A DNA stretch of 64,000 nt from positions 1-64,000 of the forward strand of contig QCIB01000004.1 in the NCBI GenBank assembly GCA_003216915.1. Reading direction: 5' to 3'. Of the stretch, positions 1 through 8,788 are shown one piece after another. Numbering within the stretch: position 1 is the stretch's first letter; each line of letters begins with the position of its first letter. Origin of the DNA: Prochlorococcus sp. AG-402-I23. Lineage in GTDB: Bacteria > Cyanobacteriota > Cyanobacteriia > PCC-6307 > Cyanobiaceae. Made by a program: the position numbers and the translations under genes. Below the pieces are notes generated by a model. It saw only the letters and a program-made list of their open reading frames with translations, had not been told where the DNA came from and did no database searches.

Positions 1-897
1 TTTTGGATTTATATTAGATTGATCTTTACTTAAGAAACCAATCCCATGTAGTGATTGTTTTTTATCTATTACTTTTATGGGTTTTTTATAATCAAAAGAC
101 TTGCTTCCCTTGAAGTAATTAAGATCAACTTTAATTGCTCTTCCTGTTTGCCAAAAATTGATTTGTTCTTCAGTACTTAAGACAAATGATGAAATGTGAT
201 TAAGAGCAGAAATTGTTGGAATAATAAAATTTTTCGAGTTTTTTTTACCTTTTTCGATATCAGATATTTTTATCGAGTTTTGTTCATCAAAGCCACAAGC
301 TGAAATTCTTTTAAGTTGTAGAAGGCAACCTTCGGAATTAAGAATTTCTCCCAAATCTCTTGCAATTGATCTTATGTATGTGCCAGCTGAACATTTGATT
401 TTTATTTCTATGATTCCGTTTATTTGGTCCCATTTCATTAAAGTAAGTTCGTCTATTTTTACTTCTCTTGGTGCTAATTCAAAAACTTCATTCCTGAAAG
501 ATTTTTTATAAGCTCTCTCACCATTAACCCACACACTAGATACTTTCGGCGGAATTTGATTAATAATTCCTCTAAATCTATTTAAGTATTGATCTAATTT
601 TTCATCACTGATTTTAGGCCAACTTTTTTGATTAATTATTTCTCCGTGAATATCATCAGTGTTAGTTCTTATCCCTAATTTAATTTCTCCTATGTAAGTT
701 TTACCCTGAGGAAGATATTGAATAAATCTTGTTGCACTGCCTATCGCGATTGGTAATGTTCCTATAACTTCTGGGTCAAGAGTTCCTGCGTGACCGACTT
801 TTTTTGTATTTAGTAACTTCCTTATTTGTTTAACACAATCATGTGAGGTACATCCTTTATCTTTATTAATTACTAAGAATCCATCTTTAGCTTCCAT
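1..897 (-). CDS. truB: tRNA pseudouridine(55) synthase TruB, C-terminus cut by window edge
   Basis: Makes pseudouridine 55 in the T-loop of tRNAs. The reverse frame opens with ATG at 897 and stays open to base 1, giving 299 codons with no stop, so only a short C-terminal piece is missing. The motif [10 protein letters not shown] (about residues 35-44) carries the catalytic aspartate D41. The segment near the window edge (LHGIGFL) resembles the end of the PUA-like tail region. A 76-base gap separates its start from the divergent methyltransferase gene. Family assignment is secure; the true stop cannot be seen. Confidence 0.93.
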   Translation of the reverse strand, partial: MEAKDGFLVINKDKGCTSHDCVKQIRKLLNTKKVGHAGTLDPEVIGTLPIAIGSATRFIQYLPQGKTYIGEIKLGIRTNTDDIHGEIINQKSWPKISDEKLDQYLNRFRGIINQIPPKVSSVWVNGERAYKKSFRNEVFELAPREVKIDELTLMKWDQINGIIEIKIKCSAGTYIRSIARDLGEILNSEGCLLQLKRISACGFDEQNSIKISDIEKGKKNSKNFIIPTISALNHISSFVLSTEEQINFWQTGRAIKVDLNYFKGSKSFDYKKPIKVIDKKQSLHGIGFLSKDQSNINPK

Positions 898-973
898 TTT
901 TAATATTAAGAATACTTTGAGAAAGATTTACAACCATCCTATGATTTTGGTATCGGAAATTTAGAGTAAGAAA

Positions 974-1714
974 TTGAAAAATAATAATATTATTTTAAAA
1001 GAGTTTTTAGACAATGCTTTTAATTTGAAATCACATTTAATGGAATACTTATGTATTAGAGAATGTGATTTAGATGGATTCCTTGCAAATGCAAAGATGA
1101 ATTTGGCAAATTCACATCCTGGTGATGCTTTGAATGATGTTTCAGATTTTTATACTGAGATTGTAGGAGATAGGCATGTAGCTGATTTAGCTGCTTGGCA
1201 TATCACAAGTAGGGAATACATCGCTGATACTTTAAAACTTCAGCAGAGATTTTCTAGAGATTTGGTTTTGGATTTTGGAGGAGGTATTGGTACGCATGCC
1301 TTAGCTAACGCTATGTCTTCAAAAGTTGAGCATGTTTTTTTTGTAGATATTAATCAAACAAATAGAAATTTTGTTGAATACAGGGCTAAGAAATTAGGAG
1401 TCGAAAAAAAACTTACTTTCTGCAAGACAATTCAAGATACACAAATATTGAAATTTGATACGATAATTTGTCTTGATGTTTTGGAACATCTTGCAGATCC
1501 AACTTCACAAATTAAAAATTTCAGTGAGATTATGAATAGCAATTCTATTGCTCTATTTAATTGGTATTTTTACAAAGGAGATAAGAATGAATATCCGTTT
1601 CATATCGACGATATTCAAATTGTTGAAAAGTTTTTTGAGACTCTTCAATCAAATTTTTTAGAAGTATTTCATCCTATTCTTATAACTACAAGAGCTTATA
1701 AGAAAATTAGATAA
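974..1714 (+). CDS. class I SAM-dependent methyltransferase, substrate unknown
   Basis: A 246-residue protein with a Rossmann methyltransferase core. Motif I is [10 protein letters not shown] (97-106), the acidic end of strand 2 is VFFVDIN with D125, and a motif-IV-like segment [15 protein letters not shown] lies at about 162-176. Residues 1-95 form a helical N-terminal part that I do not recognise. The start is TTG at 974, the first in-frame start after the truB divergence. Its 3' end overlaps the convergent rpmA gene by 8 bases. The DVLEHL segment is common in small-molecule methyltransferases, but nothing here identifies the acceptor. The product could act on a metabolite, lipid or protein. 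Confidence 0.8.
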   Translation: MKNNNIILKEFLDNAFNLKSHLMEYLCIRECDLDGFLANAKMNLANSHPGDALNDVSDFYTEIVGDRHVADLAAWHITSREYIADTLKLQQRFSRDLVLDFGGGIGTHALANAMSSKVEHVFFVDINQTNRNFVEYRAKKLGVEKKLTFCKTIQDTQILKFDTIICLDVLEHLADPTSQIKNFSEIMNSNSIALFNWYFYKGDKNEYPFHIDDIQIVEKFFETLQSNFLEVFHPILITTRAYKKIR

Positions 1715-1967
1715 CTATATTAACTCTTTTTCTATTTCTTAAATTTCTTTTAATGCTTTCAAAACTTACTGTTCCTTCTTTGAGTGCAAAAAGGGTGTCA
1801 TCTTTACCTTTTCCGACATTGATCCCCGGCAAAAAAGATGTACCTCTTTGACGAATTAAAATTGATCCAGCAGTTACTTTTTCTCCTCCATAAGCTTTTA
1901 CACCCAATCTTTTGGAATTTGAATCTCTTCCGTTTCTAGTAGAACCTGTTCCTTTTTTATGTGCCAT
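1707..1967 (-). CDS. rpmA: 50S ribosomal protein L27
   Basis: Ribosomal protein bL27 of the large subunit, whose N-terminal tail reaches toward the peptidyl transferase centre. The 86-residue length and the N-terminus [16 protein letters not shown] followed by RLGVKAYGG are diagnostic. The sequence begins directly with AHKKG, so there is no cleavable leader of the Firmicutes type. It lies 9 bases downstream of rplU on the same strand, the standard rplU-rpmA operon. Confidence 0.97.
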   Translation of the reverse strand: MAHKKGTGSTRNGRDSNSKRLGVKAYGGEKVTAGSILIRQRGTSFLPGINVGKGKDDTLFALKEGTVSFESIKRNLRNRKRVNIVI

Positions 1968-1976
1968 TAGAAGTGT

Positions 1977-2420
1977 TTAATTTGTAGATTTTTCGGATTT
2001 TGGTTTAGTTTCCTTTTTAACAGTTTCTTCCTTTTTAGAAGAAGACTTAGGAGCACCCTTACCTATTTTTATAGATTTTACCATAACTCTTGTAAGTTCT
2101 TGTCTGTGTCCCATCTTTCTTCTTGTCTTTTTTTTTGGACGCATCTTGTATACGAGAATCTTCTTATCTCTTTTGTGAGAGACTACTTCTAATTCAATTA
2201 TTGCGTCTTTAACGTAAGGTTTACCAATAGTTATAGACTCTTTGTCCTTTAAAACTAAAACTTTTTCCAGAGTTATCTTGTCTTTCTCTTTTGCATTTAA
2301 CCTGTCTATGTCATAGTATCTATCAACTTCGAACCAAAATTGTTGACCTGAAGTTTCTGCTATTGCATACAATTCATTACTTTCAGAAGAATTGTTTGAG
2401 GAGTTTTTAGAATTTGTCAT
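1977..2420 (-). CDS. rplU: 50S ribosomal protein L21 with Lys/Glu-rich C-terminal tail
   Basis: Ribosomal protein bL21. The core (about residues 16-120) includes YAIAETSGQQFWFEVDRYYD and the basic stretch MRPKKKTRRKMGHRQ typical of the family. The protein is 147 residues long against roughly 100-105 for E. coli L21. The excess is a short Ser/Asn-rich N-terminal extension and a charged tail rich in K and E (about 121-147). It is first in the rplU-rpmA operon and diverges from kaiB across a 143-base gap. Confidence 0.96.
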   Translation of the reverse strand: MTNSKNSSNNSSESNELYAIAETSGQQFWFEVDRYYDIDRLNAKEKDKITLEKVLVLKDKESITIGKPYVKDAIIELEVVSHKRDKKILVYKMRPKKKTRRKMGHRQELTRVMVKSIKIGKGAPKSSSKKEETVKKETKPKSEKSTN

Positions 2421-2438
2421 ATCTTAAAGACGCTACTA

Positions 2439-2465
2439 GGCTCAAATTAACAATTTGATTAAGCC
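2439..2465 (-). promoter_or_regulatory. leader hairpin upstream of rplU
   Basis: In the shared rplU/kaiB gap, TCAAATT at 2442-2448 and AATTTGA at 2452-2458 form a perfect 7-bp stem around a 3-base loop. GGC/GCC can extend it at the base with an internal bulge. On the minus strand it lies about 20 bases before the rplU ATG, so it would be in the mRNA leader. A regulatory role is inference; no known L21 leader class was matched. Confidence 0.3.
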
Positions 2466-2563
2466 CAATAAGCAATCATAATAGTTTGTTTATTTTCTTA
2501 TTTTGTAGTGTAATAAGTCAAGGGTTGTTTTAAATCTTTTATATCAATTCAGGAACTATAACG

Positions 2564-2881
2564 ATGGCAGCAAGGAAAACATATATTTTAAAACTCTATG
2601 TTGCTGGAAATACTCCTAATTCGATGAGAGCTTTAAATACCTTAAGAGAAATTTTAGATAATGAATTCAAAGGAGTTTATGCTTTGAAGGTTATCGATGT
2701 ACTTAAGCAACCACAACTTGCAGAAGAAGATAAAATTTTAGCCACTCCTACTTTAGCTAAAATTTTACCGCCACCAGTTAGAAAAATAATAGGTGATCTT
2801 TCAGATAGAGAGAAAGTTTTAATTGGTTTAGATCTACTTTTTGATGAATTAACTCAAACTGAATATAGTGGAGATAAATAA
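2564..2881 (+). CDS. kaiB: circadian clock protein KaiB
   Basis: KaiB is the fold-switching thioredoxin-like clock protein that binds phosphorylated KaiC. The 105-residue sequence has the family N-terminus ([18 protein letters not shown]) and the [22 protein letters not shown] segment, including the characteristic proline pair. ATG start at 2564. It is followed after 69 bases by kaiC. There is no kaiA before it: the gap to rplU is 143 bases, far too short for that gene. In Prochlorococcus the kaiBC pair is thought to drive an hourglass-like rather than self-sustained clock (established knowledge). Confidence 0.97.
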   Translation: MAARKTYILKLYVAGNTPNSMRALNTLREILDNEFKGVYALKVIDVLKQPQLAEEDKILATPTLAKILPPPVRKIIGDLSDREKVLIGLDLLFDELTQTEYSGDK

Positions 2882-2902
2882 TATATAAAACTTTTAAAAT
2901 TA

Positions 2903-2925
2903 AAAATAAATTCAAAATTTATTTT
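2903..2925 (+). promoter_or_regulatory. AT-only perfect hairpin between kaiB and kaiC
   Basis: AAAATAAATT at 2903-2912 and AATTTATTTT at 2916-2925 are exact reverse complements around the loop CAA, and a T-rich run follows. The stem is made only of A and T, so it is weak. It sits 22 bases after the kaiB stop and 25 before the kaiC ATG. It might attenuate read-through or mark an mRNA processing point; both are inference. Confidence 0.3.
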
Positions 2926-2950
2926 ATTTTTGTTTAATTAGTACAAAACT

Positions 2951-4480
2951 ATGAATGATAAGAAATTTGGCAAATCAAATAAAATGCAAGTACAAAAATT
3001 ACCAACTGGAATAGAAGGTTTTGATGATGTTTGCAGGGGTGGGTTGCCTGTATCTCGAAGTACACTCGTTAGTGGTACCTCAGGAACTGGTAAAACTGTT
3101 TTTTCTTTGCAATATTTACACCATGGAATTTGTAATTTTGATGAGCCTGGAATCTTTGTAACATTTGAGGAATCACCTTTAGATATTATTAGAAATGCTG
3201 CAAGTTTTGGTTGGGATTTACAAGAATTAATTGATCAAAATAAACTTTTTATTTTGGACGCATCTCCTGATCCTGATGGTCAGGATGTGGCGGGTAACTT
3301 TGACTTGTCTGGTCTTATTGAGAGAATTAGTTATGCAATTAGAAAATATAAAGCTAAAAGAGTTGCAATAGATTCAATGACTGCTGTCTTTCAACAGTAT
3401 GATGCTATTTACGTTGTTAGAAGGGAAATATTTAGATTGATAGCAAGATTAAAAGAAATAGGTGTGACAACAGTTATGACTACAGAAAGGGTGGATGATT
3501 ACGGTCCAATTGCTAGATATGGTGTAGAAGAATTTGTATCTGATAATGTTGTCATATTAAGAAATGTTCTTGAGTCAGAGAAGAGAAGAAGAACTCTAGA
3601 AGTTCTTAAATTAAGAGGTACTATACACATGAAAGGTGAATATCCATTCACTATGGGAATGGATGGAATAAGTGTGTTTGCTCTAGGAGCAATGAGATTA
3701 ACGCAGAGATCCTCAAATATTAGGATTAGCTCTGGAGTTAAAGATCTTGATGATATGTGTGGTGGAGGATATTTTCAAGATTCCATTATTCTCGCCACTG
3801 GAGCAACTGGTACGGGCAAAACAATGCTCGTATCGAAATTTGTTGAAGATGCTTATAACAATAATGAAAGAGCAATACTTTTTGCATATGAAGAATCTAG
3901 GGCTCAATTGCTTAGGAATGCTACTAGCTGGGGGATAGATTTTGAAAAAATGGAAAGTGATGGATTATTAAAAATTATTTGTGCATATCCTGAATCAACT
4001 GGTTTAGAGGATCACTTACAAATTATAAAAACGCAAATTAATCAATTTAAACCAAAAAGAATGGCAATTGATTCTCTCTCTGCTTTAGCCAGAGGCGTAA
4101 GTTTGAATGCATTTAGACAGTTTGTAATTGCTGTTACCGGTTATACAAAACAAGAGGAAATAGCAGGCTTTTTTACTAATACTGCGGAAGAATTCATGGG
4201 AAGTCATTCTATAACTGATTCTCACATCTCAACAATTACAGACACCATATTGTTGCTTCAATATGTAGAAATAAAAGGTGAGATGGCACGAGCTTTAAAT
4301 GTTTTTAAAATGAGGGGATCATGGCATGATAAACGAATAAGAGAATTTATCATTACAAATAGTGGCCCAGAAATAAGGGATTCTTTTTCTAATTTTGAAC
4401 AAATATTTAGTGGTGCCCCTCACAGAGTTGTGCCTGATCAAAATGTTCAAAATGTTTTTAGAGGAATAGATAATAATTAG
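2951..4480 (+). CDS. kaiC: circadian clock ATPase/kinase KaiC
   Basis: KaiC is a hexameric double-domain ATPase with autokinase activity. CI has Walker A GTSGTGKT (42-49) and the glutamate pair E73/E74. CII has Walker A GATGTGKT (284-291) and E314/E315. The phosphorylation segment ITDSHISTIT is intact, with S427 and T428 matching S431/T432 of Synechococcus elongatus and T422 matching T426. The protein is 509 residues, about 10 shorter than in S. elongatus; the C-terminal tail, where KaiA binds in that species, is divergent. ATG start at 2951. It converges with nblS, 8 bases apart. Loss of kaiA with retained kinase sites fits the Prochlorococcus pattern. Confidence 0.97.
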   Translation: MNDKKFGKSNKMQVQKLPTGIEGFDDVCRGGLPVSRSTLVSGTSGTGKTVFSLQYLHHGICNFDEPGIFVTFEESPLDIIRNAASFGWDLQELIDQNKLFILDASPDPDGQDVAGNFDLSGLIERISYAIRKYKAKRVAIDSMTAVFQQYDAIYVVRREIFRLIARLKEIGVTTVMTTERVDDYGPIARYGVEEFVSDNVVILRNVLESEKRRRTLEVLKLRGTIHMKGEYPFTMGMDGISVFALGAMRLTQRSSNIRISSGVKDLDDMCGGGYFQDSIILATGATGTGKTMLVSKFVEDAYNNNERAILFAYEESRAQLLRNATSWGIDFEKMESDGLLKIICAYPESTGLEDHLQIIKTQINQFKPKRMAIDSLSALARGVSLNAFRQFVIAVTGYTKQEEIAGFFTNTAEEFMGSHSITDSHISTITDTILLLQYVEIKGEMARALNVFKMRGSWHDKRIREFIITNSGPEIRDSFSNFEQIFSGAPHRVVPDQNVQNVFRGIDNN

Positions 4481-4488
4481 ATAATTTC

Positions 4489-6543
4489 TTAAATTTCAGA
4501 ACCTGGAAAAGAATCTGAATTATTAATAGCTTTTGTCAATAATTCATCTTTGTCAGATTGTGCCAAGGCTAAATCAAACCAAAACGTTGTTCCTACTCCT
4601 AATTCACTAGCCATACGAATCTCCCCACCGTGTTTTTCAATTATTCCCCGCACTATGGATAAACCTAAACCGGTTCCTTGCTCAGTATGAACAGCATTCT
4701 CTACTCTATAAAAACGATCAAATATCTTTTCTTGATCAGCCTGAGATATTCCTGAGCCAGTATCAGCAATCTCAATTCTTACTTTTGGAAGTGGTGAAAC
4801 TAATTCACATTGAGGGGCTGCATCATTTTTAATACTTGGAGGGAAAGCAGGACAGGAATCTGGCCAAGTATAAGCTCTTATAATTAGGGCGCTATTTTTT
4901 GGACTAAATTTCAATCCATTTCCTAGTAAATTATCAAAAACCTGCAAAAGTAAATCAAAATTTCCAAGAATTTGAGGAATAGTTTCCTCTATGTCATGAG
5001 CTAATGAAACATTTTTTTCTGAAGCATTAAGTCTATAATTTCTAAGAGTCTGTTCTATTGCTGGTTTTATGTCCATTTGCTCTAACTGAACAATTTTCCC
5101 AGACTCCAATCTAGATAAATCTAATACATCATTTACAAGTCTTGTTAACCTATCAGTTTCTGAATTTGCAATTCCCAAAAATTCTATTTGTTCTTCATCA
5201 GATAGCTGATCTTTTAAATCATGTAAGGTCTCTACATAACTTTTGATATTAAAAAGTGGTGTCCTTAATTCATGCGATACATTACTTATAAACCTATTTT
5301 GTGCCGCGTTAAGTTCAACTTCTCTAGTTAAATCTTGAATTGTCACAGCAATTCCTTTTAATTCAACTTTATTTGTATCTAAGACAGATTGCAAGACAAT
5401 TCTTAAGGTTCTTGCGGGTTCTCCTAAGCTGAATCTTAAATCGTCCTTCTCCTTTTCCCTATTTAAAATAGATTCTATATTTGTATGTAAATCGTTGGAT
5501 AAAATTTCGGGGATTTCATTTAAAAAATGTTTACCTTCTAGAAATCTTCCTTCCCATCTAAATAATCTCTTTGCTGTTGGATTAGTTAGTACAATCTTGC
5601 CTTGTGAATCCAATAATATTGCACCATCAGCCATTGTAGCTATTAATGATTGCTGCTTGATTTGTGCCGCTTTTAGTTCTTCTATATTAGCTTCATCATA
5701 ATTTTCTAACTGTGTTGCCATTCGGTTAAATCCATTTAAGAGTTCTCCTAGATCACCAGTCATGGGTAAAGAAATTCTGGATTTAAAATTTCCTCTTGAA
5801 ATTTCTCTAACACCTCTTACTAATTCTCTGACTGGCCTTGTAATTGTCAGTGCATTAAATACTGCTCCAAGGATTACTAAAACCCAAATAGAGATAAAAA
5901 CTGCAATGGTTACCTCTCTAGTTAAGGCAGCACTGGCTAATGCTTTTTTGTTAGGGGTGACTCCCAAAGCTAAAGTTCCAAGATATTTGCCTTTCCATAA
6001 CATTGGGACAAATACATCTGTTACTTGACCTTGAGGTGTCGCATGCTGCCTAACCAAAGGGAATTGGGGTCTCTTCTTTAATTCTGAAGGTAGTTTTAAT
6101 TTGCGAGTGAGCTGAAACTGACTGTCTGAGCTTGTTGGTGTAGCACTGATCGGTATCCCAAGCTGAACAATATCTTCAGCATCAGTAAAAAATATATAGC
6201 GCAGGTTTCGACTTGATCTCCAAAACTTTTCAGCAACATTTGAAATTTCTTTTTTTTGGTTATTAGCTACTAATTCTGTAACATTCCCAGATAACAATAA
6301 GCCAAGATCTCGAGCATATCTAGTATCATTCATACCTGCATCTCTTTGAATACTATTTAATGCAAAAAAAGTTATTCCTGTCATTAGGAGGCTTACGACT
6401 AAAGTTGCTATGGCTAATAACTTTGTTCTTAAACTGAACCCACTCCACCAGGCGAGAAGTCCATTAATCCAATAGTTAGTATTCATATCTTCATTATCAG
6501 TGATGTTATATTTTCTACTTTCTCGATTATTAGTATCCACCAT
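4489..6543 (-). CDS. nblS: NblS/Hik33-type membrane sensor histidine kinase
   Basis: A 684-residue kinase of the cyanobacterial NblS (Hik33/DspA) family, known for light, nutrient and stress signalling. In order: a TM helix at about 41-62, a periplasmic region to about 210, a second TM helix (211-232), HAMP (233-285), PAS (about 295-400), HisKA with phospho-accepting H424 in NVSHELRTPL, then the ATPase domain with DTGSGIS (594-600) and GTGLGLSI (623-630). The WWSGFSLRTKLL segment before TM1 is typical of the family. It starts 4 bases after the purD stop, so the two are probably co-transcribed. No response regulator gene lies nearby. Confidence 0.9.
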   Translation of the reverse strand: MVDTNNRESRKYNITDNEDMNTNYWINGLLAWWSGFSLRTKLLAIATLVVSLLMTGITFFALNSIQRDAGMNDTRYARDLGLLLSGNVTELVANNQKKEISNVAEKFWRSSRNLRYIFFTDAEDIVQLGIPISATPTSSDSQFQLTRKLKLPSELKKRPQFPLVRQHATPQGQVTDVFVPMLWKGKYLGTLALGVTPNKKALASAALTREVTIAVFISIWVLVILGAVFNALTITRPVRELVRGVREISRGNFKSRISLPMTGDLGELLNGFNRMATQLENYDEANIEELKAAQIKQQSLIATMADGAILLDSQGKIVLTNPTAKRLFRWEGRFLEGKHFLNEIPEILSNDLHTNIESILNREKEKDDLRFSLGEPARTLRIVLQSVLDTNKVELKGIAVTIQDLTREVELNAAQNRFISNVSHELRTPLFNIKSYVETLHDLKDQLSDEEQIEFLGIANSETDRLTRLVNDVLDLSRLESGKIVQLEQMDIKPAIEQTLRNYRLNASEKNVSLAHDIEETIPQILGNFDLLLQVFDNLLGNGLKFSPKNSALIIRAYTWPDSCPAFPPSIKNDAAPQCELVSPLPKVRIEIADTGSGISQADQEKIFDRFYRVENAVHTEQGTGLGLSIVRGIIEKHGGEIRMASELGVGTTFWFDLALAQSDKDELLTKAINNSDSFPGSEI

Positions 6544-6547
6544 AAGC

Positions 6548-7879
6548 TTAATTCTTATTAGAAAAGTTTTTTCTCACTTGATGACCTATGTCATTTCTAA
6601 AGTAAATACCCTCAAAATGAATTTCTTTTAAATTTTTGTATGTTTTTTCAAAAACCTTATCGAAGTCTTTATCTTGGCAGACAATACTTAAGACTCTTCC
6701 TCCAGCAGTTAATAATTTCCCACTTTCACTAAAAGAAGTACCAGAGTCAAAAATTTGACAATCATTTGAATCAATTTTACCTATTTTTATTTGATAACCA
6801 GTTTTATATTCGTGAGGATAACCTTTGGAGGTCGCTATTACACAACCACTAACTTTATCAGAAGTATAAATTTTTTCATCACCAGTTAATCTTCCCATAG
6901 AGCATTTTTCTAAAAGAAATACAAAATTTTGATCCATTAAGGGCATTATTGTTTGGCATTCTGGATCACCAAATCTACAATTATATTCTATAACCTTGGG
7001 ACCAGATTTTGTGATCATTAACCCAAAATAAATTACGCCTCTATAGTCAATATTTCTTTTATTTAGCTCATTTATTGTAGGTTCAATTATCTCTTTGATG
7101 ATTCTATCAAGGTAATCTTCTGTTAATAATGGTGCAGGAGAATAAGCCCCCATACCTCCTGTATTTGGACCTTTATCTTTTTCATCAAGTCGTTTGTGAT
7201 CTTGGGCCGTTGGAAGTAATGTATATCTCTTTCCATCGCATAAAGCAAAAACAGAAACTTCTGGCCCTTGAATTTTTTCTTCTAGAACAACTACATTCCC
7301 AGAGTTGCCAAATCTCCCATTAAAAATTGTCTCTGCTGCTTTAAAGCATTCATTTTTTGAATTAGGAATAAAAACACCTTTACCTGAAGCTAGACCATCA
7401 GCTTTTACTACAAGTGGATTTGAGGATGAATTAATAATTTTTTTAGCTTCTTCTAGAGAATTGACTTTCCAAAAGTTTGCAGTTGGAATATTTGCTTCTT
7501 GCATAAATTCCTTCGCCCAGGATTTGCTAAATTCTAGTTTTGCTCCATCTTTATTAGGACCAAACACTTTAAAATCTTTTTTTCGAAGAAAATCAGCTAA
7601 TCCATTTGCCAGAGGTATTTCTGGTCCAATAACGACTAAATCTATCTTAAAAAAATCAAGCTTTTCGACTAGTTCATTTTTATTATTTATATCAATTTTT
7701 ATTCTTTCACATTTACTTATTCGTTCTGAACCAGCGTTACCAGGTATTAAGTAAACTTTTTTAACTAATTCATTTTTTTGAATAGCCCAAGCCAAAGAGT
7801 TTTCTCTCCCGCCATTTCCAATTATTAAAATATTTTCTAATTTAATAAAGTTCCTAGAACTGGGTGAATGAATTCCCAT
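6548..7879 (-). CDS. purD: phosphoribosylamine-glycine ligase
   Basis: GAR synthetase, the second step of purine synthesis, joining phosphoribosylamine and glycine with ATP. The 443-residue protein has the N-terminal ILIIGNGGREN motif (about 18-27), a central ATP-grasp region including VVKADGLASGKGV, and GAYSPAPL and YNCRFGDPE further on. The start is ATG at 7879, which puts about 16 residues before the family core; no later ATG, GTG or TTG fits better. It is divergent from purC across 135 bases and immediately upstream of nblS. Confidence 0.95.
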   Translation of the reverse strand: MGIHSPSSRNFIKLENILIIGNGGRENSLAWAIQKNELVKKVYLIPGNAGSERISKCERIKIDINNKNELVEKLDFFKIDLVVIGPEIPLANGLADFLRKKDFKVFGPNKDGAKLEFSKSWAKEFMQEANIPTANFWKVNSLEEAKKIINSSSNPLVVKADGLASGKGVFIPNSKNECFKAAETIFNGRFGNSGNVVVLEEKIQGPEVSVFALCDGKRYTLLPTAQDHKRLDEKDKGPNTGGMGAYSPAPLLTEDYLDRIIKEIIEPTINELNKRNIDYRGVIYFGLMITKSGPKVIEYNCRFGDPECQTIMPLMDQNFVFLLEKCSMGRLTGDEKIYTSDKVSGCVIATSKGYPHEYKTGYQIKIGKIDSNDCQIFDSGTSFSESGKLLTAGGRVLSIVCQDKDFDKVFEKTYKNLKEIHFEGIYFRNDIGHQVRKNFSNKN

Positions 7880-8014
7880 ATATTTTTTTTTTTAAGGTTA
7901 TGAGGTTTCGATAAATAATCAGTTAAAATGAAAATAAAATCATTTGAAGTTGATCTCTAATAATTATGTTAATTATAAAAAGTACTTTACTAATAATAAT
8001 GAGGTTTTAAGTTA

Positions 8015-8752
8015 ATGAATAATAAATATGAGTTGATTTACGAAGGCAAAGCAAAAAAAGTATTTACTTATGATGATTCAAATAAAGTAAAAATTGAATT
8101 TAAAGATGAAGCTACAGCGTTTAATGCGTTGAAAAAAGAAAAATTTGAAGGTAAAGGCAAACTTAATTGCTTAATAAGTGCAAGAATTTTTGAGATTCTA
8201 ATTGAGGAAAATATTCCAACTCATTTTATTGAACTTGAGAATGAAAATACAATGATTGCAAAAAAAATAAAAGTAATTCCATTAGAAATTGTTCTAAGAA
8301 ATACTGCTTATGGTTCTTTGTGCAAACAAACCACTATTAAACCTGGAACTTTGTTATCAAAACCATTAATTGATATCTATCTTAAAAATGATGAACTTAA
8401 TGATCCCCTTATTACAAAAGATAGAATTGAATTAATGAACATTTTAAGCTCTCATGATTTAGATTTAATAATAAATTTAACCTTAAAAATTAATGTAATC
8501 TTGAAAAGTTTTTTTAAAAATATTCAACTAAAACTTGTAGATTTTAAATTGGAATTTGGTTATGATTTTAGAAATAATATTATTCTCGGGGATGAAATAA
8601 GTCCTGATAATTGTAGATTGTGGGATCTTAAACAAAAAAATGATATAATTGTAAGTCTTGATAAAGATAGATTTAGAAATGATTTAGGTGGTCTAATTGA
8701 AGCTTATAGTGAAATCCACCGAAGAATAAACGATTTTCTTAAACCTAATTGA
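8015..8752 (+). CDS. purC: phosphoribosylaminoimidazole-succinocarboxamide synthase
   Basis: SAICAR synthetase, which couples aspartate to CAIR in purine synthesis. The sequence opens with YEGKAKKVFTYDD, the signature of the family, followed by KDEATAFNA and later LVDFKLEFGYD and GDEISPDNCRLWD near the C-terminus. The 245-residue length is normal. ATG start at 8015, 15 bases after a purine-rich GAGG that may serve as ribosome binding site. It is divergent from purD, so purine synthesis genes flank a shared promoter region. Confidence 0.96.
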   Translation: MNNKYELIYEGKAKKVFTYDDSNKVKIEFKDEATAFNALKKEKFEGKGKLNCLISARIFEILIEENIPTHFIELENENTMIAKKIKVIPLEIVLRNTAYGSLCKQTTIKPGTLLSKPLIDIYLKNDELNDPLITKDRIELMNILSSHDLDLIINLTLKINVILKSFFKNIQLKLVDFKLEFGYDFRNNIILGDEISPDNCRLWDLKQKNDIIVSLDKDRFRNDLGGLIEAYSEIHRRINDFLKPN

Positions 8753-8788
8753 ATAAGTAATGATTTATTTATCTTAATAAAAAGTACT

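Noticed and set aside
2421-2563. Remnant of kaiA
   Set aside because: Too short, and no KaiA-like peptide was recognised in any frame by eye.
7896-8010. Repeated ATGAGGTTT between purD and purC as a regulatory repeat
   Set aside because: Only two 9-base copies, one of which coincides with the purC ribosome binding region.
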